From assembly GCA_003216155.1 (NCBI GenBank), contig QCJH01000005.1, positions 1 through 64,000 of the forward strand: a stretch of DNA of 64,000 nucleotides, written 5' to 3'. This DNA comes from Prochlorococcus sp. AG-409-A19 (GTDB lineage Bacteria > Cyanobacteriota > Cyanobacteriia > PCC-6307 > Cyanobiaceae). Shown here piece by piece: positions 48,642 to 58,990 of the stretch. Below the pieces are notes generated by a model that was given only the letters and a program-made list of their open reading frames with translations, was not told the DNA's origin and did not search any database. A program made the translations under genes and the position numbers. Each line of letters starts with the position of its first letter. Within the stretch, counting starts at the first letter, position 1.

Positions 48642-50216
48642 TTGAATTTTGTGTCCTGGCCTTCTCGTGATGCGGATCACTTTTTGGTAAGTGCTTCGCA
48701 GATGGATTCTTTGGAGAAAGAAATGCTGGATAGCGGCTTGCCAGTTGCTTCTTTGATGGAAAAAGTTGGTCAGCATATGTCTGCTTGGTTTCTTGGCAGG
48801 CCTGAATTGCTTGAAAGGGGTGTTCTTGTTTTGGTTGGCCCTGGTCATAACGGAGGTGATGGATTAGTTGTAGCGAGAGAGCTTCACCTTGCCGGAGTTA
48901 AGGTGAAACTCTGGTGTCCAATGTCGATTAGTAAATCATTAACTAAACAACATTTTTCTTATTTGAGTTGGTTGGGAGTAGAAAATCTTCTTAGTGCTCC
49001 TGACGCATCAGATGCAGCACTTTGGATTGAAGCCATATTTGGACTTGCACAATCGAGGCCATTATCTGATTCATTGGCGGAGTTGTTCCAAGCTAGGCAA
49101 CTAGCTAACCCAGGAAGGCTAGTGAGTTTGGATGTTCCTGCTGGAGTGTGTTCTGATACTGGAAAACTTCTTTCAGAAGGCGCGGCAGTTGCCACTACAA
49201 CGTTAACTGTAGGGCTGATTAAGCAAGGTTTAATTCAAGATGCAGCCTTGGAAAATGTTGGCCGTTTAGTACGCATAGACATTGATGTTCCACCAATGCT
49301 TTTAAATAAATTCTTAAATAAAGCCCCTTTAAGGATCAATAAAAAAGACCTCAGATCTTTTCAATGGCCTGTTCTGCCTCCAGCCACAATGAAATATGAG
49401 CGAGGTCGAGTATTGGTAATCGCAGGTAGTGAGAAATATCCTGGGGCAGCATTATTGGCTTTAAAGGGAGCTTTGGCCAGCGGTGCTGGCAGTATCAAGA
49501 TTGATGCCCCCTCAGTTCTGGCTGAGAAAATATGGCCAGTTTTACCTGAAGTGGTTATGTCACATGTTTTTTATAATTATCAAAAAATTGGGATTAGTTT
49601 GGAGGCATCACTTGCTAGGCAAGATCTAGGCAAAGTGGATTCAATTTTGATTGGACCAGGTATAGATTTTAATGGGAAGTCTTGGTCATTAATCGCAGAA
49701 CATTTGAAATGTTTTTTGGGCTTGTTGGTAATTGACGCGGATGGACTTAATCAATTATCTAATTTAAGTCAAGGTTGGAAATGGTTGCTTGATCGCAGTG
49801 GGCCAACTTGGATTACTCCACATCTAGCTGAATTTCGAAAGCTTTTCCCTGAAATTGATCCTTCGCAGCCCCTTAAAGCAGCATTGGAGGCGGCACGGAT
49901 GTCAGGTTCAGGAGTGGTTTTAAAAGGAGCTCATAGTGTCGTAGCTGATGCTTATGGTGGCGTTTGGCAGGTTGGTGAAACCACGTCAATAGTTGCTCGA
50001 ACAGGTCTTGGTGATTTATTGGCTGGATATGTTGCGGGATTGGGTTCAATATCTGTTGCTTCAGATGGAGGTTGTAGTGCTGAGGTTTTGGCGGGAGCAA
50101 CATTTCTACATGCAGAAGCTGCTCGAAGATGCAAAAAGGGGAGCTCTGCTTCTTCTGTAGCTTCAGTCCTTGAATCGCTCACTACGTTTCTTCAATCGAA
50201 AGAATGTGGTCAATAG
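48642..50216 (+). CDS. nnrD: bifunctional NAD(P)H-hydrate epimerase/dehydratase
   Basis: A two-domain nicotinamide nucleotide repair enzyme of 524 residues. Residues about 20-215 are the YjeF_N epimerase (VLVGPGHNGGDGLVVARELHLAG, VSLDVPAG). The rest is the ADP-dependent dehydratase of the ribokinase fold (VIAGSEKYPGAALLALKGAL, ending in TGLGDLLAGYVAGLG). The start could be TTG at 48642 or GTG at 48651; both precede the first conserved block. Confidence 0.94.
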   Translation: MNFVSWPSRDADHFLVSASQMDSLEKEMLDSGLPVASLMEKVGQHMSAWFLGRPELLERGVLVLVGPGHNGGDGLVVARELHLAGVKVKLWCPMSISKSLTKQHFSYLSWLGVENLLSAPDASDAALWIEAIFGLAQSRPLSDSLAELFQARQLANPGRLVSLDVPAGVCSDTGKLLSEGAAVATTTLTVGLIKQGLIQDAALENVGRLVRIDIDVPPMLLNKFLNKAPLRINKKDLRSFQWPVLPPATMKYERGRVLVIAGSEKYPGAALLALKGALASGAGSIKIDAPSVLAEKIWPVLPEVVMSHVFYNYQKIGISLEASLARQDLGKVDSILIGPGIDFNGKSWSLIAEHLKCFLGLLVIDADGLNQLSNLSQGWKWLLDRSGPTWITPHLAEFRKLFPEIDPSQPLKAALEAARMSGSGVVLKGAHSVVADAYGGVWQVGETTSIVARTGLGDLLAGYVAGLGSISVASDGGCSAEVLAGATFLHAEAARRCKKGSSASSVASVLESLTTFLQSKECGQ

Positions 50217-50358
50217 CACATCAAATTGTCTTGAATGAGAGCTTTTTAGCTCTAAATGTGTACTTTTACTCGCATGAATATGAAGGGTTCTTGAAAGCAC
50301 AAGGTGTTTTGGGAATTTTGTAGGAAAGTCCTAATCCATCTCGATGGGTTAGCAAAAG

Positions 50359-51300
50359 ATGGTTTCATCGGCAACTAGATCGACTGAATCAAGCAGAAGG
50401 CGTAGCAGTGATCCAATTAGTTGGTATCTAGCGACGATAGGTCGTATCCCTTTGCTTACACCAGCTGAAGAGATCGAATTAGGTAATCAAGTACAGACAA
50501 TGATGAGTCTCACTGAAGACGGCATGATTGCTGACACTAATAAAAAATTGTCTTCTCATCAGCGTCGCATGGTGCGTATTGGCCGACGTGCCAAAGAACG
50601 AATGATGAAGGCGAATCTGCGTCTTGTAGTCAGCGTGGCTAAGAAGTATCAAGGTAAAGGCTTGGAGCTTCTTGATTTAATTCAGGAAGGATCTCTTGGC
50701 TTGGAAAGAGCTGTTGAGAAGTTTGATCCTACTCGTGGTTATAAATTTTCTACTTATGCGTTTTGGTGGATTCGCCAAAGCATGACTAGAGCAATTGCTT
50801 GCCAGTCAAGGACTATTCGTTTGCCAGTCCATTTAAGTGAGCGCCTTACGACTATTAGAAAGGTGAGTCTGGATTTGGCTCACAAATTGGGCGCAATGCC
50901 TAGTCGACTTGAGATTGCCGAGGCTTTGGATATGCCTCTTGAGGAGCTCGACTCTCTTTTGCGTCAGGCACTTACTACTAGTAGCCTTGATGCTCCAGTA
51001 AATGGAGACGATGGAAGGAGCTTCCTTGGAGATTTGATTGCTGATGCTGCAGAAGAAGAACCTTTAGATAAAGTTGAGCAGCGCATTCATCACGAGCAGC
51101 TTGGACGTTGGTTAACCCATTTGAGTGAGCAGGAGCAACATGTACTTAGACTTCGTTTTGGTTTGGAAGGAAATGAAAGGCATACCCTTGCTGAAATAGG
51201 TCGAATGTTGGAAGTTTCTAGAGAGAGAGTTCGTCAAGTTGAATTGAAGGCGCTAAGAAAATTGAGAAACCTTACTAGAAAACTTCCAGGGGGGATCTAG
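50359..51300 (+). CDS. RNA polymerase sigma factor, group 2 (RpoD-like)
   Basis: A 313-residue sigma-70 protein. Region 1.2 ([25 protein letters not shown]) is followed by region 2 ([43 protein letters not shown]), region 3, and region 4 with the helix-turn-helix ([28 protein letters not shown]). It lacks region 1.1, so it is a group 2, non-essential factor. It would redirect transcription under stress or light change. Confidence 0.93.
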   Translation: MVSSATRSTESSRRRSSDPISWYLATIGRIPLLTPAEEIELGNQVQTMMSLTEDGMIADTNKKLSSHQRRMVRIGRRAKERMMKANLRLVVSVAKKYQGKGLELLDLIQEGSLGLERAVEKFDPTRGYKFSTYAFWWIRQSMTRAIACQSRTIRLPVHLSERLTTIRKVSLDLAHKLGAMPSRLEIAEALDMPLEELDSLLRQALTTSSLDAPVNGDDGRSFLGDLIADAAEEEPLDKVEQRIHHEQLGRWLTHLSEQEQHVLRLRFGLEGNERHTLAEIGRMLEVSRERVRQVELKALRKLRNLTRKLPGGI

Positions 51301-51322
51301 CCATTGCTAATGGCTTTACTTG
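51300..51322 (+). terminator. weak hairpin after the sigma factor gene
   Basis: GCCATT (51300-51305) pairs with AATGGC (51309-51314) through a three-base loop, directly at the gene's stop codon, followed by a T-rich stretch interrupted by A and C. It fits a weak intrinsic terminator between convergent genes. Confidence 0.4.
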
Positions 51323-51350
51323 ATATTTCCTTACAAGTTTTGCTAGATTT

Positions 51351-52442
51351 TTATTCTTCAGCCCAAATGTATTTATTAAGTTCTTGAGGGTCAGGTTCTT
51401 CTGCTGATAATGCAAATTCAACAGCATCAGTAACTTCTTTATCTATATCTTTTTCGATTTTACGAAGATCTTGTGATGAGACAACTGAAGTTTTTAGAAG
51501 ATCATTTTCAAGAGTTTTTAGAGGATCACGTTCAGCCCAAAACTTTTTCTCTTCTTCCTTACGAAGCTCATCTGGATCGGCAAGAGAGTGGCCTCTATAG
51601 CGATAAGTAAGGCATTCCAAAAGAGTTGGCCCTTCTCCAGCCCTTGCACGCTCTATAGCTCTTTGAGCGGCTGCTCTAACGGATAAAACATTCATGCCAT
51701 CAACTTCTTCCCCTGCCATTCCAAATGCGGAAGCTTTTCTCCATATTTCAGGGTCACTTGTGGCTCGGTCATGAGCCATTCCTATGGCCCATTTATTGTT
51801 CTCTACTACAAATATGATTGGGAGCTTCCACAGTTGAGCCATATTCAAACACTCAAAGAATTGGCCATTGTTACAAGTGCCGTCTCCGAAAAAGGCTGCA
51901 GTAACTGAATCACTCTTGGGGTCTCCTAGGGCATCTCTCTTATAACGACTTGTAAATGCCGCTCCAAGGGCGACAGGGATTCCTTCCCCAATAAATGCAT
52001 AACCTCCAAGCAGATGGTGTTCTTTTGAAAAAAGATGCATTGAACCGCCTCTGCCTTTGCTGCACCCAGTTTGTTTGCCAAAAAGCTCGCTCATAACCTC
52101 ACGAGCAGGTACACCAGCACTTAATGCATGAACGTGATCTCGATAGGTGCTGCAGAACCAATCATGCTTCCTTCTCATTGCTCCAATTACTCCAGTACTA
52201 ACTGCCTCCTGTCCGTTGTAGAGGTGAACGAATCCAAACATTTTTCCTCGGTAATACATTTCGGCACATTTATCTTCGAATCTGCGTCCAAGGGTCATGT
52301 CTCTAAAGAGTTCTAGTCCTGTTTCAGGACTAACTTTGGCCGGTTCTGCTGAGGTCAAAGTCGAGATTCTTTCAGCATGTTGACTTGATGAAATGGTTGG
52401 CTTCATTGGCTTTTCTGATGCCATTACGGTCTCCTTACTCAT
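51351..52442 (-). CDS. pdhA: pyruvate dehydrogenase E1 component, alpha subunit
   Basis: A thiamine-diphosphate decarboxylase subunit of the PDH complex. The thiamine diphosphate motif [33 protein letters not shown] (near residue 195) is complete, and the phosphorylation-loop region [11 protein letters not shown] is present. The 363 residues include an N-terminal extension of about 35. It works with the lpdA product of this window. Confidence 0.96.
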   Translation of the reverse strand: MSKETVMASEKPMKPTISSSQHAERISTLTSAEPAKVSPETGLELFRDMTLGRRFEDKCAEMYYRGKMFGFVHLYNGQEAVSTGVIGAMRRKHDWFCSTYRDHVHALSAGVPAREVMSELFGKQTGCSKGRGGSMHLFSKEHHLLGGYAFIGEGIPVALGAAFTSRYKRDALGDPKSDSVTAAFFGDGTCNNGQFFECLNMAQLWKLPIIFVVENNKWAIGMAHDRATSDPEIWRKASAFGMAGEEVDGMNVLSVRAAAQRAIERARAGEGPTLLECLTYRYRGHSLADPDELRKEEEKKFWAERDPLKTLENDLLKTSVVSSQDLRKIEKDIDKEVTDAVEFALSAEEPDPQELNKYIWAEE

Positions 52443-52546
52443 TACAGCCTCAGGCCACTAGATATACGACTGTAAGGTCCTGTGGATTAAGAATGGGCAA
52501 AACCCCTTCCGATGCCTAGAGTTTTGTTCCAGTAGCTGACCGTTTG

Positions 52547-54595
52547 GTGGAACTGCCTATAGATCATTTCCGCTTATTGGGTTTGAGTCCATCGGCAGAA
52601 GCTGAGGCAGTACTCAGGACCCTTCAGGTGAGGCTGGATCATTTTCCTGATCAAGGATTTACCCATGACGCCTTGATGAAGCGAGCAGAGTTATTACGCC
52701 TTTCAGCAGATTTACTTACTGATAGTTCGCGTCGAAAGGAATATGAAGTTGCTTTGTTGAGCGGTGCTACAGGTTTGGAGGTCCCTTCGACTAGGGAAGT
52801 AGCAGGATTGATTTTGCTATGGGAAGCGAATGCTTCCCATGAAGCTTTTCGTCTTGCTTGTTCAGGATTGCGTCCACCTCAGACTCCTGCTCTTGGGAGT
52901 GGAAGGGAATCTGATCTTACTTTGATTGCTGCGCTTGCATGTAGTTCTGCTGCGCTTCAGGATCAGGAACAAAGGCATTACGAATCAGCTGCAATCCTTT
53001 TGCAAGAAGGATTGCAGCTCTTGCAAAGGATGGGAAAGCTCCCCCAGCAACGCAAGTTGCTTAGTGAAGGTTTGGAGGCTTTAATGCCTTATCGAATTCT
53101 TGATCTCGTGAGCAGAGATCTTGGAGATCAGGTCTCACACCAAGAGGGAATTCGTTTGTTGGATAGTTTTGTTATTCAGAGGGGGGGGATTGAAGGAGGA
53201 ATCTCAAATGCAAACTCTGGGAAGAAAGATCTTGATCAGGAAGAATTTGAACTTTTTTTTCAGCAAATTAGGAGATTTTTAACAGTTCAGGAGCAAATTG
53301 ATCTCTTTACAAGTTGGAGAAAAGCCGGCTCTCCCGATTCCGGATTCTTGGCAGTTTTGGCACTTACAGCAGCTGGATTTTCTCGTAGGAAGCCCCAAAG
53401 GCTTTTTGATGCCAGAAAGCTGCTGTTGAAGATCAATCAAGAGGGATTTGATTCAATGCCATTATTGGGTTGTCTTGATCTTTTGCTTGCTGAAATAGAT
53501 CAAGCTCAGGAACATTTTCAGAAAAGTGTTGATTCTGAATTGCAAAATTGGCTTGCAAATTTTCCTGGAGAAAGATTGGCAGCTCTATGTGAATACTGTA
53601 TTGATTGGCTTAGAAAAGATGTTTTAGTAGGTTATAGAGATGTAGAAGTTGAGGCTGTTGATTTAGAAGCTTGGTTCGCTGATAGGGATGTTCAGGAATA
53701 TTTAGAGCGTCTTGAAAACAAGGGTTTTCTTGGCGTTGCACAGGCTAACAATGCGTTTTCTTTCTTTACGTCTTTATCATCACAAGATGAAATCTCTTAT
53801 CCGGATAATAATGAAGAGCTATCAATAAATCAATATCCTGGAAGTTCTGAGATCTCTTCTTTGAATAAGGCGAGAGAGCCTGAGAATGATTCACTTGAAG
53901 ATATTCCAAATGAAGTTACCTCTTTGAGAAAGATATATATAGATTCATTCAATTCATTGCGCTCATATCTCGATAAGATAACTTCCAGGAATGTGACTTT
54001 TTTAATAGGATCTGCTGCATTTATTGCTGTTTTCTTGACAGTTGGTGGAATTGATTTATTTGTTTCAAGGTCTAGAATTCAAACCAATAGGGTCTCCGAA
54101 GAGAATTCTTTATCTGATTTGCAGATTTTATCAGAATTAGAATCTGAGAATGATTCTAACAGTGAACCTGAGAATGAATCTATATTAGGGATTGATTTGG
54201 CACCACTTACTTCTAAGAACCCTAGCGAAGCCGAGCTTCGTGAAGTTATTGAGGCTTGGTTAAACAGTAAATCAATTATTTTGGCTGGAGGTAAAACTGA
54301 TTTACTAGAAAAAATAGCTAGAGAACCTCTAGTAAAACGGGTGTTTAAGGAGCGATTGAAAGATGCTTCTGTTGGGGAAATTCAGAAGGTTCAGGCCACT
54401 ATTAATTCTTTAGAGGTTATTAGTCAAACATCAAGTAGGATTGCAGTGAAAACAAGATTGACCTATTGGGATAAGCGCTTTGGTCCTGAAGGGGAAATAA
54501 TTTCCGAGACTTCTTTCCCGTCTCTTAAAGTTACTTACATTTTTGGTAAAGATGGAGATACTTGGAGACTGCATGAATATTTAAGTGGAAGTTGA
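52547..54595 (+). CDS. ftn2: cell division protein Ftn2/ZipN (ARC6-like)
   Basis: A 682-residue division protein of cyanobacteria and the ancestor of plastid ARC6. The N-terminus (IDHFRLLGLSPSAEAEAVLRTLQ) is a J-like domain without HPD. A long helical region, one membrane helix (about residues 484-505), and a C-terminal IMS-type domain (EAWLNSKSIILAG through WRLHEYL) follow. It anchors FtsZ filaments to the membrane. GTG at 52547 is preferred to TTG at 52544. Confidence 0.9.
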   Translation: MELPIDHFRLLGLSPSAEAEAVLRTLQVRLDHFPDQGFTHDALMKRAELLRLSADLLTDSSRRKEYEVALLSGATGLEVPSTREVAGLILLWEANASHEAFRLACSGLRPPQTPALGSGRESDLTLIAALACSSAALQDQEQRHYESAAILLQEGLQLLQRMGKLPQQRKLLSEGLEALMPYRILDLVSRDLGDQVSHQEGIRLLDSFVIQRGGIEGGISNANSGKKDLDQEEFELFFQQIRRFLTVQEQIDLFTSWRKAGSPDSGFLAVLALTAAGFSRRKPQRLFDARKLLLKINQEGFDSMPLLGCLDLLLAEIDQAQEHFQKSVDSELQNWLANFPGERLAALCEYCIDWLRKDVLVGYRDVEVEAVDLEAWFADRDVQEYLERLENKGFLGVAQANNAFSFFTSLSSQDEISYPDNNEELSINQYPGSSEISSLNKAREPENDSLEDIPNEVTSLRKIYIDSFNSLRSYLDKITSRNVTFLIGSAAFIAVFLTVGGIDLFVSRSRIQTNRVSEENSLSDLQILSELESENDSNSEPENESILGIDLAPLTSKNPSEAELREVIEAWLNSKSIILAGGKTDLLEKIAREPLVKRVFKERLKDASVGEIQKVQATINSLEVISQTSSRIAVKTRLTYWDKRFGPEGEIISETSFPSLKVTYIFGKDGDTWRLHEYLSGS

Positions 54596-54658
54596 AATCG
54601 GTTTTTGCTTACTATCTTGTGGGTTTTTATATTATTAACTCATAGATTTATTTTTTCC

Positions 54659-56119
54659 ATGTTTGAAGACCTTTCAGCCAGTTTTGAAGAGGCAGTTAAA
54701 GGCTTGAGGGGCCAGGGCAAGGTAAGTGAGAATAATGTTGATGGAGCTTTAAAGCAGGTTAGAAGGGCTTTGCTTGAGGCGGATGTGAGTTTGCCTGTAG
54801 TTAAAGAGTTTGTTGAAGAGGTCAGACAGAAGGCCGTAGGAGCAGAAGTAGTACGTGGAGTTAGTCCTGATCAGAAATTTATTCAAATTGTTCATGAGCA
54901 GTTGGTTGAGGTTATGGGTGGTAATAACTCACCTCTAGCAAGTGCATCATCAGGTCCAACTGTTGTTTTGATGGCTGGTTTGCAGGGTGCAGGGAAGACA
55001 ACTGCTACCGCAAAGTTAGGACTTTATTTAAAGGATCAAGGTAGAAGACCTTTGATGGTGGCAGCTGATGTTTATAGGCCTGCGGCGATAGAGCAGTTGA
55101 GAACTCTTGGTAGTGAAATCGATATTGAAGTTTTTAGCCTTGGTTCAGATATCAAGCCTGAGGAGATTGCAAAGGCTGGACTCGCAAAGGCACGTGAGGA
55201 GTCTTTTGACACATTATTAGTAGATACGGCTGGGAGGCTTCAAATTGATGGAGAAATGATGGAGGAGATGGTGCGAATCCGTTCCTCAGTAGAGCCTCAT
55301 GAGGTGCTTTTGGTAGTGGATTCGATGATCGGTCAAGAGGCGGCTGATCTAACTAGAGCATTTCATAAGAAGGTTGGAATTACTGGAGCTGTTCTTACAA
55401 AGTTGGATGGAGATTCCAGGGGAGGAGCTGCTCTATCTATTCGAAAGGTAAGCGGTCAACCGATCAAATTTATAGGTACAGGAGAAAAGGTTGAGGCCTT
55501 GCAGCCTTTTCATCCTGAGCGGATGGCCAGTCGAATCTTGGGAATGGGAGATGTACTCACTCTCGTTGAGAAAGCACAAAAGGAAGTCGAGATTGCTGAT
55601 GTTGAGAAGATGCAGAAGAAGCTTCAAGAGGCAACTTTTGATTTTTCAGATTTTGTTAAGCAGATGAGGCTTATTAAGCGAATGGGTTCTCTAGGAGGTC
55701 TTATGAAGATGATTCCTGGAATGAATAAGCTTGATCAGGGCATGCTTAAGCAAGGTGAAGAGCAGTTGAAACGCATTGAGTCGATGATTGGCTCAATGAC
55801 CCCTGATGAACGCAGCCAGCCTGAGCTTTTAGCAGCGCAACCTTCGCGGCGGAGAAGGGTTGCCTTAGGAAGTGGCCATACTCCTGCGGATATGGACAAG
55901 GTATTGGCGGACTTTCAAAAAATGCGAGGGTTTATGCAACAGATGTCTAGAGGAGGGGGTATGCCTGGCCTTCAAGGAATGAATGGCTTATCTGCTCCAG
56001 GTGCCGGTGGTGATTTTGCACGAGGTATGCCTGGCATGCCAGGCGGAGGAAGAGGAGGGGTTGGAGCCCCTAGAAAACAGAAACCTTTCAAGAAGAAGAA
56101 AGGCTTTGGAGATCTTTGA
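54659..56119 (+). CDS. ffh: signal recognition particle protein Ffh
   Basis: The SRP GTPase. The ATG at 54659 (MFEDLSASFEEAVKGL) is the family start; an upstream TTG adds a hydrophobic leader that is not part of it. N domain, then G domain with GLQGAGKTT at 107-114, DTAGR and TKLDGDSRGGAAL, then a Met-rich M domain that binds the SRP RNA (encoded at 26486). The tail is Gly- and Lys-rich. The gene is 486 codons. Confidence 0.96.
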   Translation: MFEDLSASFEEAVKGLRGQGKVSENNVDGALKQVRRALLEADVSLPVVKEFVEEVRQKAVGAEVVRGVSPDQKFIQIVHEQLVEVMGGNNSPLASASSGPTVVLMAGLQGAGKTTATAKLGLYLKDQGRRPLMVAADVYRPAAIEQLRTLGSEIDIEVFSLGSDIKPEEIAKAGLAKAREESFDTLLVDTAGRLQIDGEMMEEMVRIRSSVEPHEVLLVVDSMIGQEAADLTRAFHKKVGITGAVLTKLDGDSRGGAALSIRKVSGQPIKFIGTGEKVEALQPFHPERMASRILGMGDVLTLVEKAQKEVEIADVEKMQKKLQEATFDFSDFVKQMRLIKRMGSLGGLMKMIPGMNKLDQGMLKQGEEQLKRIESMIGSMTPDERSQPELLAAQPSRRRRVALGSGHTPADMDKVLADFQKMRGFMQQMSRGGGMPGLQGMNGLSAPGAGGDFARGMPGMPGGGRGGVGAPRKQKPFKKKKGFGDL

Positions 56120-56200
56120 TGGTCAGCAGGTTAAAGTATTTATTTGACGTGTGTTTTAAATCACCGTCGAGACTAAAACCTTTATTTGGCAAGGGTCAAG

Positions 56201-56578
56201 ATGATCAAGCTCCGCCTTAAGCGGTTTGGGAAGAAGAGAGAAGCGAGTTTTCGCTTAGTAGCTTGCAATAGCACTTCTAGACGGGATGGTCGTCCTCTTC
56301 AGGAATTGGGTTTTTATAACCCACGCACTAAAGAGACAAGACTTGATACAGAGGCCTTGCGGGTTCGTTTAAGTCAAGGGGCTCAGCCTACTGATGCTGT
56401 TAGATCGCTTTTGGAAAAAGGAGGGCTTATAGAAAAGACGGTTCGTCGAGCTGAATTGGTAGGTAAAGCTAAGCAAGAAGCTGCTCGTAAGGAAAGTTCA
56501 AAACAAGTTGCTAAGGCAGCTATAGAAAATAGCCCTGAAGATAATTCTTCGGCTGATACCGAAAATTCCGAAGCCTGA
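56201..56578 (+). CDS. rpsP: 30S ribosomal protein S16
   Basis: The small-subunit protein S16. The ATG at 56201 opens the family sequence [20 protein letters not shown], and a TTG 15 bases upstream gives no family residues. The core is followed by a Lys/Glu-rich C-terminal tail of about 45 residues, longer than the E. coli protein, as in other cyanobacteria. It lies between ffh and phoH, in the usual cyanobacterial order. Confidence 0.95.
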   Translation: MIKLRLKRFGKKREASFRLVACNSTSRRDGRPLQELGFYNPRTKETRLDTEALRVRLSQGAQPTDAVRSLLEKGGLIEKTVRRAELVGKAKQEAARKESSKQVAKAAIENSPEDNSSADTENSEA

Positions 56579-56586
56579 TTATTCCT

Positions 56587-57558
56587 ATGACCGGAGCTGC
56601 CCGTGATGGTTGCTTCGTAATTGATCTCCCTAATTCAGATGCAGCACTTGCATTGGCTGGAGAAGGGCACACTATGTTGCACCAGCTTGAAATGTTTTCA
56701 GGGGCATCAATTGTGCTCCGTGGCCTCCAGCTCTTTATCACTGGTCTTCCAATTCAATTGGAAAGAGCAGCAGCTTCGATTGAGTTAACAAGACCAATGT
56801 GGGAAGAAGGTCAGTCTTTAACTTCTATTGATTTGAAAAATGCATTTAAAGCTCTAGAAACTGGCTTAAGTGATGATCATGTTGCAATGGGTCATCATGT
56901 ACTTGCGAAAAGTAGAAGAGGAGCTTTATTTCGTCCTCGAACGCTTCGTCAGAAGTCTTATGTGGAGGCTATAGAAGCTAATGAACTTACCTTTGCGATT
57001 GGGCCTGCAGGTACAGGGAAGACTTTCCTTGCTGCATTATTGGCAGTTCGAATGCTTACTGAACGAAAGGTTGAAAGACTTGTTTTGACAAGGCCTGCCA
57101 TAGAGGCTGGAGAAAGATTAGGTTTTCTTCCTGGTGATCTTCAGCAAAAAGTTGATCCATATTTAAGGCCTCTTTATGACGCACTTCATTCTTTATTAGG
57201 TCCAGAAAAAACCACAGCTTTATTAGAGAAGGGAGTTATTGAAGTAGCGCCACTTGCCTATATGAGAGGACGCACCCTAAAGGAGTCATTTGTGATCCTT
57301 GATGAGGCCCAGAACACAACTTCAGCTCAGATGCGAATGGTTTTGACTAGATTGGGAGAAAGATCTCGTATGGTTGTTACCGGAGATATCACTCAGGTTG
57401 ATTTACCAGCTAATCAGAAAAGTGGACTAGTGGAAGCAATAGAGGTACTTGATCAAGTTGAAGGTATTGCTATATGTGAATTGACCTCAGAGGATGTAGT
57501 ACGTCATCATTTAGTCCAAAAAGTTGTGGAGGCCTATTCCAAAAGAGATTGCCGATAG
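56587..57558 (+). CDS. phoH: PhoH-family ATPase
   Basis: A 323-residue cytoplasmic ATPase of the PhoH family. Walker A GPAGTGKTFLA lies at 139-149, Walker B VILDEAQNT at about 237-245, and ARLTRPAIEAGE-like text (LTRPAIEAGERLGFLPGDL) fits the family. A KH-like region precedes the ATPase. It is thought to work in RNA metabolism near phosphate stress, but the detailed role is unproven. It starts nine bases after rpsP. Confidence 0.93.
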   Translation: MTGAARDGCFVIDLPNSDAALALAGEGHTMLHQLEMFSGASIVLRGLQLFITGLPIQLERAAASIELTRPMWEEGQSLTSIDLKNAFKALETGLSDDHVAMGHHVLAKSRRGALFRPRTLRQKSYVEAIEANELTFAIGPAGTGKTFLAALLAVRMLTERKVERLVLTRPAIEAGERLGFLPGDLQQKVDPYLRPLYDALHSLLGPEKTTALLEKGVIEVAPLAYMRGRTLKESFVILDEAQNTTSAQMRMVLTRLGERSRMVVTGDITQVDLPANQKSGLVEAIEVLDQVEGIAICELTSEDVVRHHLVQKVVEAYSKRDCR

Positions 57559-57634
57559 GGAGATCCGCACAAATAATTCAACCAAATTCTATTTTTTACT
57601 GGCAGAGTACTTGGGTTAAATGATCTGGTGAGTC

Positions 57635-58372
57635 ATGCCAGCAAGCAGCAATTTTCAGGCGGCCATTCGTGAGGCCCAATCAAGTGCCTTAGTTGGTCCA
57701 AATGTAGTTAATAAGGCTTTGCCTTATGTAGGCGGGGGGATGCTTCTAACCGCTGGAGGGGTTATTGGTGGTTTGTCTCTTCAGATTACTAACCAAGCTT
57801 TATTTATGCCACTTTTCTGGGTTGCACTAATAGGCAACTTCATTTTGTTTTTTGTCGCTCAGAACGTGGCATTAAAAGCTAATAACTCAACGGCATTGCC
57901 TTTGTTAAGTGCTTACAGTCTTATCACTGGTTTTACCCTCAGTGGAATAGTTGCAATAGCAATTGGTACAGCAGGAATTGGTTCAGTTGGAACAGCTGCT
58001 TTAGCAACTGGAATTACCTTTGCTATTGCTTCGATTGTCGGACGCAGGATGAGTGACAGTGTTGGCCAAGCACTTAGTGGCGTTGTAGGGCTTGGTTTAA
58101 TTGGTTTAATCATTGCAATGCTTGTTCAAATAGTTGGTGGAATTTTTGCTCCAGGAATGTTTGGTGGTAGTGGACTTGAATTAATGATCGCTGGTTTTGG
58201 AACAGTCCTTTTTGTAGGAATGTCTTTTGTTGATTTTTATACAATGCCTCGTACTTATAGAGATGATCAATACTTAGCAGGTGCTCTTGGAATGTATTTG
58301 ACTTATATCAACCTTTTCATTTTTATTTTGAGATTGATGATAGCTCTTCAGGGTGGAGGCCGTAGAGATTAA
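57635..58372 (+). CDS. Bax inhibitor-1/YccA family membrane protein
   Basis: A 245-residue integral membrane protein with about seven helices. MPLFWVALIGNFILFFVAQNVAL, LLSAYSLITGFTLSG and MSFVDFYTMPRTYR match the BI-1/YbhL/YccA family, which acts as a proton- or calcium-leak channel and interacts with FtsH in E. coli. The natural partner here is unknown. Confidence 0.88.
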   Translation: MPASSNFQAAIREAQSSALVGPNVVNKALPYVGGGMLLTAGGVIGGLSLQITNQALFMPLFWVALIGNFILFFVAQNVALKANNSTALPLLSAYSLITGFTLSGIVAIAIGTAGIGSVGTAALATGITFAIASIVGRRMSDSVGQALSGVVGLGLIGLIIAMLVQIVGGIFAPGMFGGSGLELMIAGFGTVLFVGMSFVDFYTMPRTYRDDQYLAGALGMYLTYINLFIFILRLMIALQGGGRRD

Positions 58373-58396
58373 GAGTTAGACCTTATAAAAGAAAGC

Positions 58397-58426
58397 AAAA
58401 AGAGGGTTTGTAACCCTCTTTTTTTA
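58397..58426. terminator. strong bidirectional intrinsic terminator
   Basis: AGAGGGTT pairs with AACCCTCT across a three-base loop, with A runs before and T runs after, so it works in both directions. It lies between the convergent BI-1 gene and the 172-residue gene. Confidence 0.9.
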
Positions 58427-58942
58427 GTTTTGGGCCACTGCGCTTGCACTAGAAGCTATTGCTTCTCTTTGTTCTTTGTCATAAGACCACTTGTCTAGGA
58501 AAAGCTCATCTTCACTTTCTCCGATAGTTCCTTTTAAGAGCTTTTCTATGCGATTCTTTACCGCATTAGTTTCTAGAAGACGTAAAAGTTCAATGCAGCG
58601 TTCTTTTATTCTTTCAGATTTAGACTTTTGGTTTTCTTCTGACTGTCGTTCATGATGAATCACCATTGCGGTACTCATTGCAAGGTTTTTAACAGTTAAG
58701 TCCACAATCTTTTCCCCAGCGGCGCGTAGCCGCAATACAAGTGTGTCAGGCAAACGGTCTAAAAGTGTGAAATCGCTAGCAAGGCCAATTACAAAGAAAC
58801 CTCTTGCGCCATCAGGTGTCTTTATAAGCTCCCCAACCTGATCTGATAGGACTTCATCGCTAACTTCTCCTGATTCCCATGCTTTGCAGATGGTAATAGA
58901 TGCGTGAATAGCTTGTTCAAAGGTAGGTGTTTTGGTATTCAT
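58424..58942 (-). CDS. conserved-type cyanobacterial hypothetical protein, 172 aa
   Basis: I do not recognise a function. It is a soluble, mostly helical protein with a central IGLASDFTLLDRLPDTLVLRLR block and no signal peptide or metal-binding motif. Its start lies 48 bases from the divergent era gene, and a strong terminator follows it. Confidence 0.7.
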   Translation of the reverse strand: MNTKTPTFEQAIHASITICKAWESGEVSDEVLSDQVGELIKTPDGARGFFVIGLASDFTLLDRLPDTLVLRLRAAGEKIVDLTVKNLAMSTAMVIHHERQSEENQKSKSERIKERCIELLRLLETNAVKNRIEKLLKGTIGESEDELFLDKWSYDKEQREAIASSASAVAQN

Positions 58943-58990
58943 GGTTTAACAACCTTTTTGTTAAGGCTATGTGTAGACCTTCCACAAATT

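Noticed and set aside
54605..54658. Hydrophobic N-terminal leader on ffh
   Set aside because: Ffh is cytosolic and its conserved start is at 54659; the upstream TTG frame is spurious.
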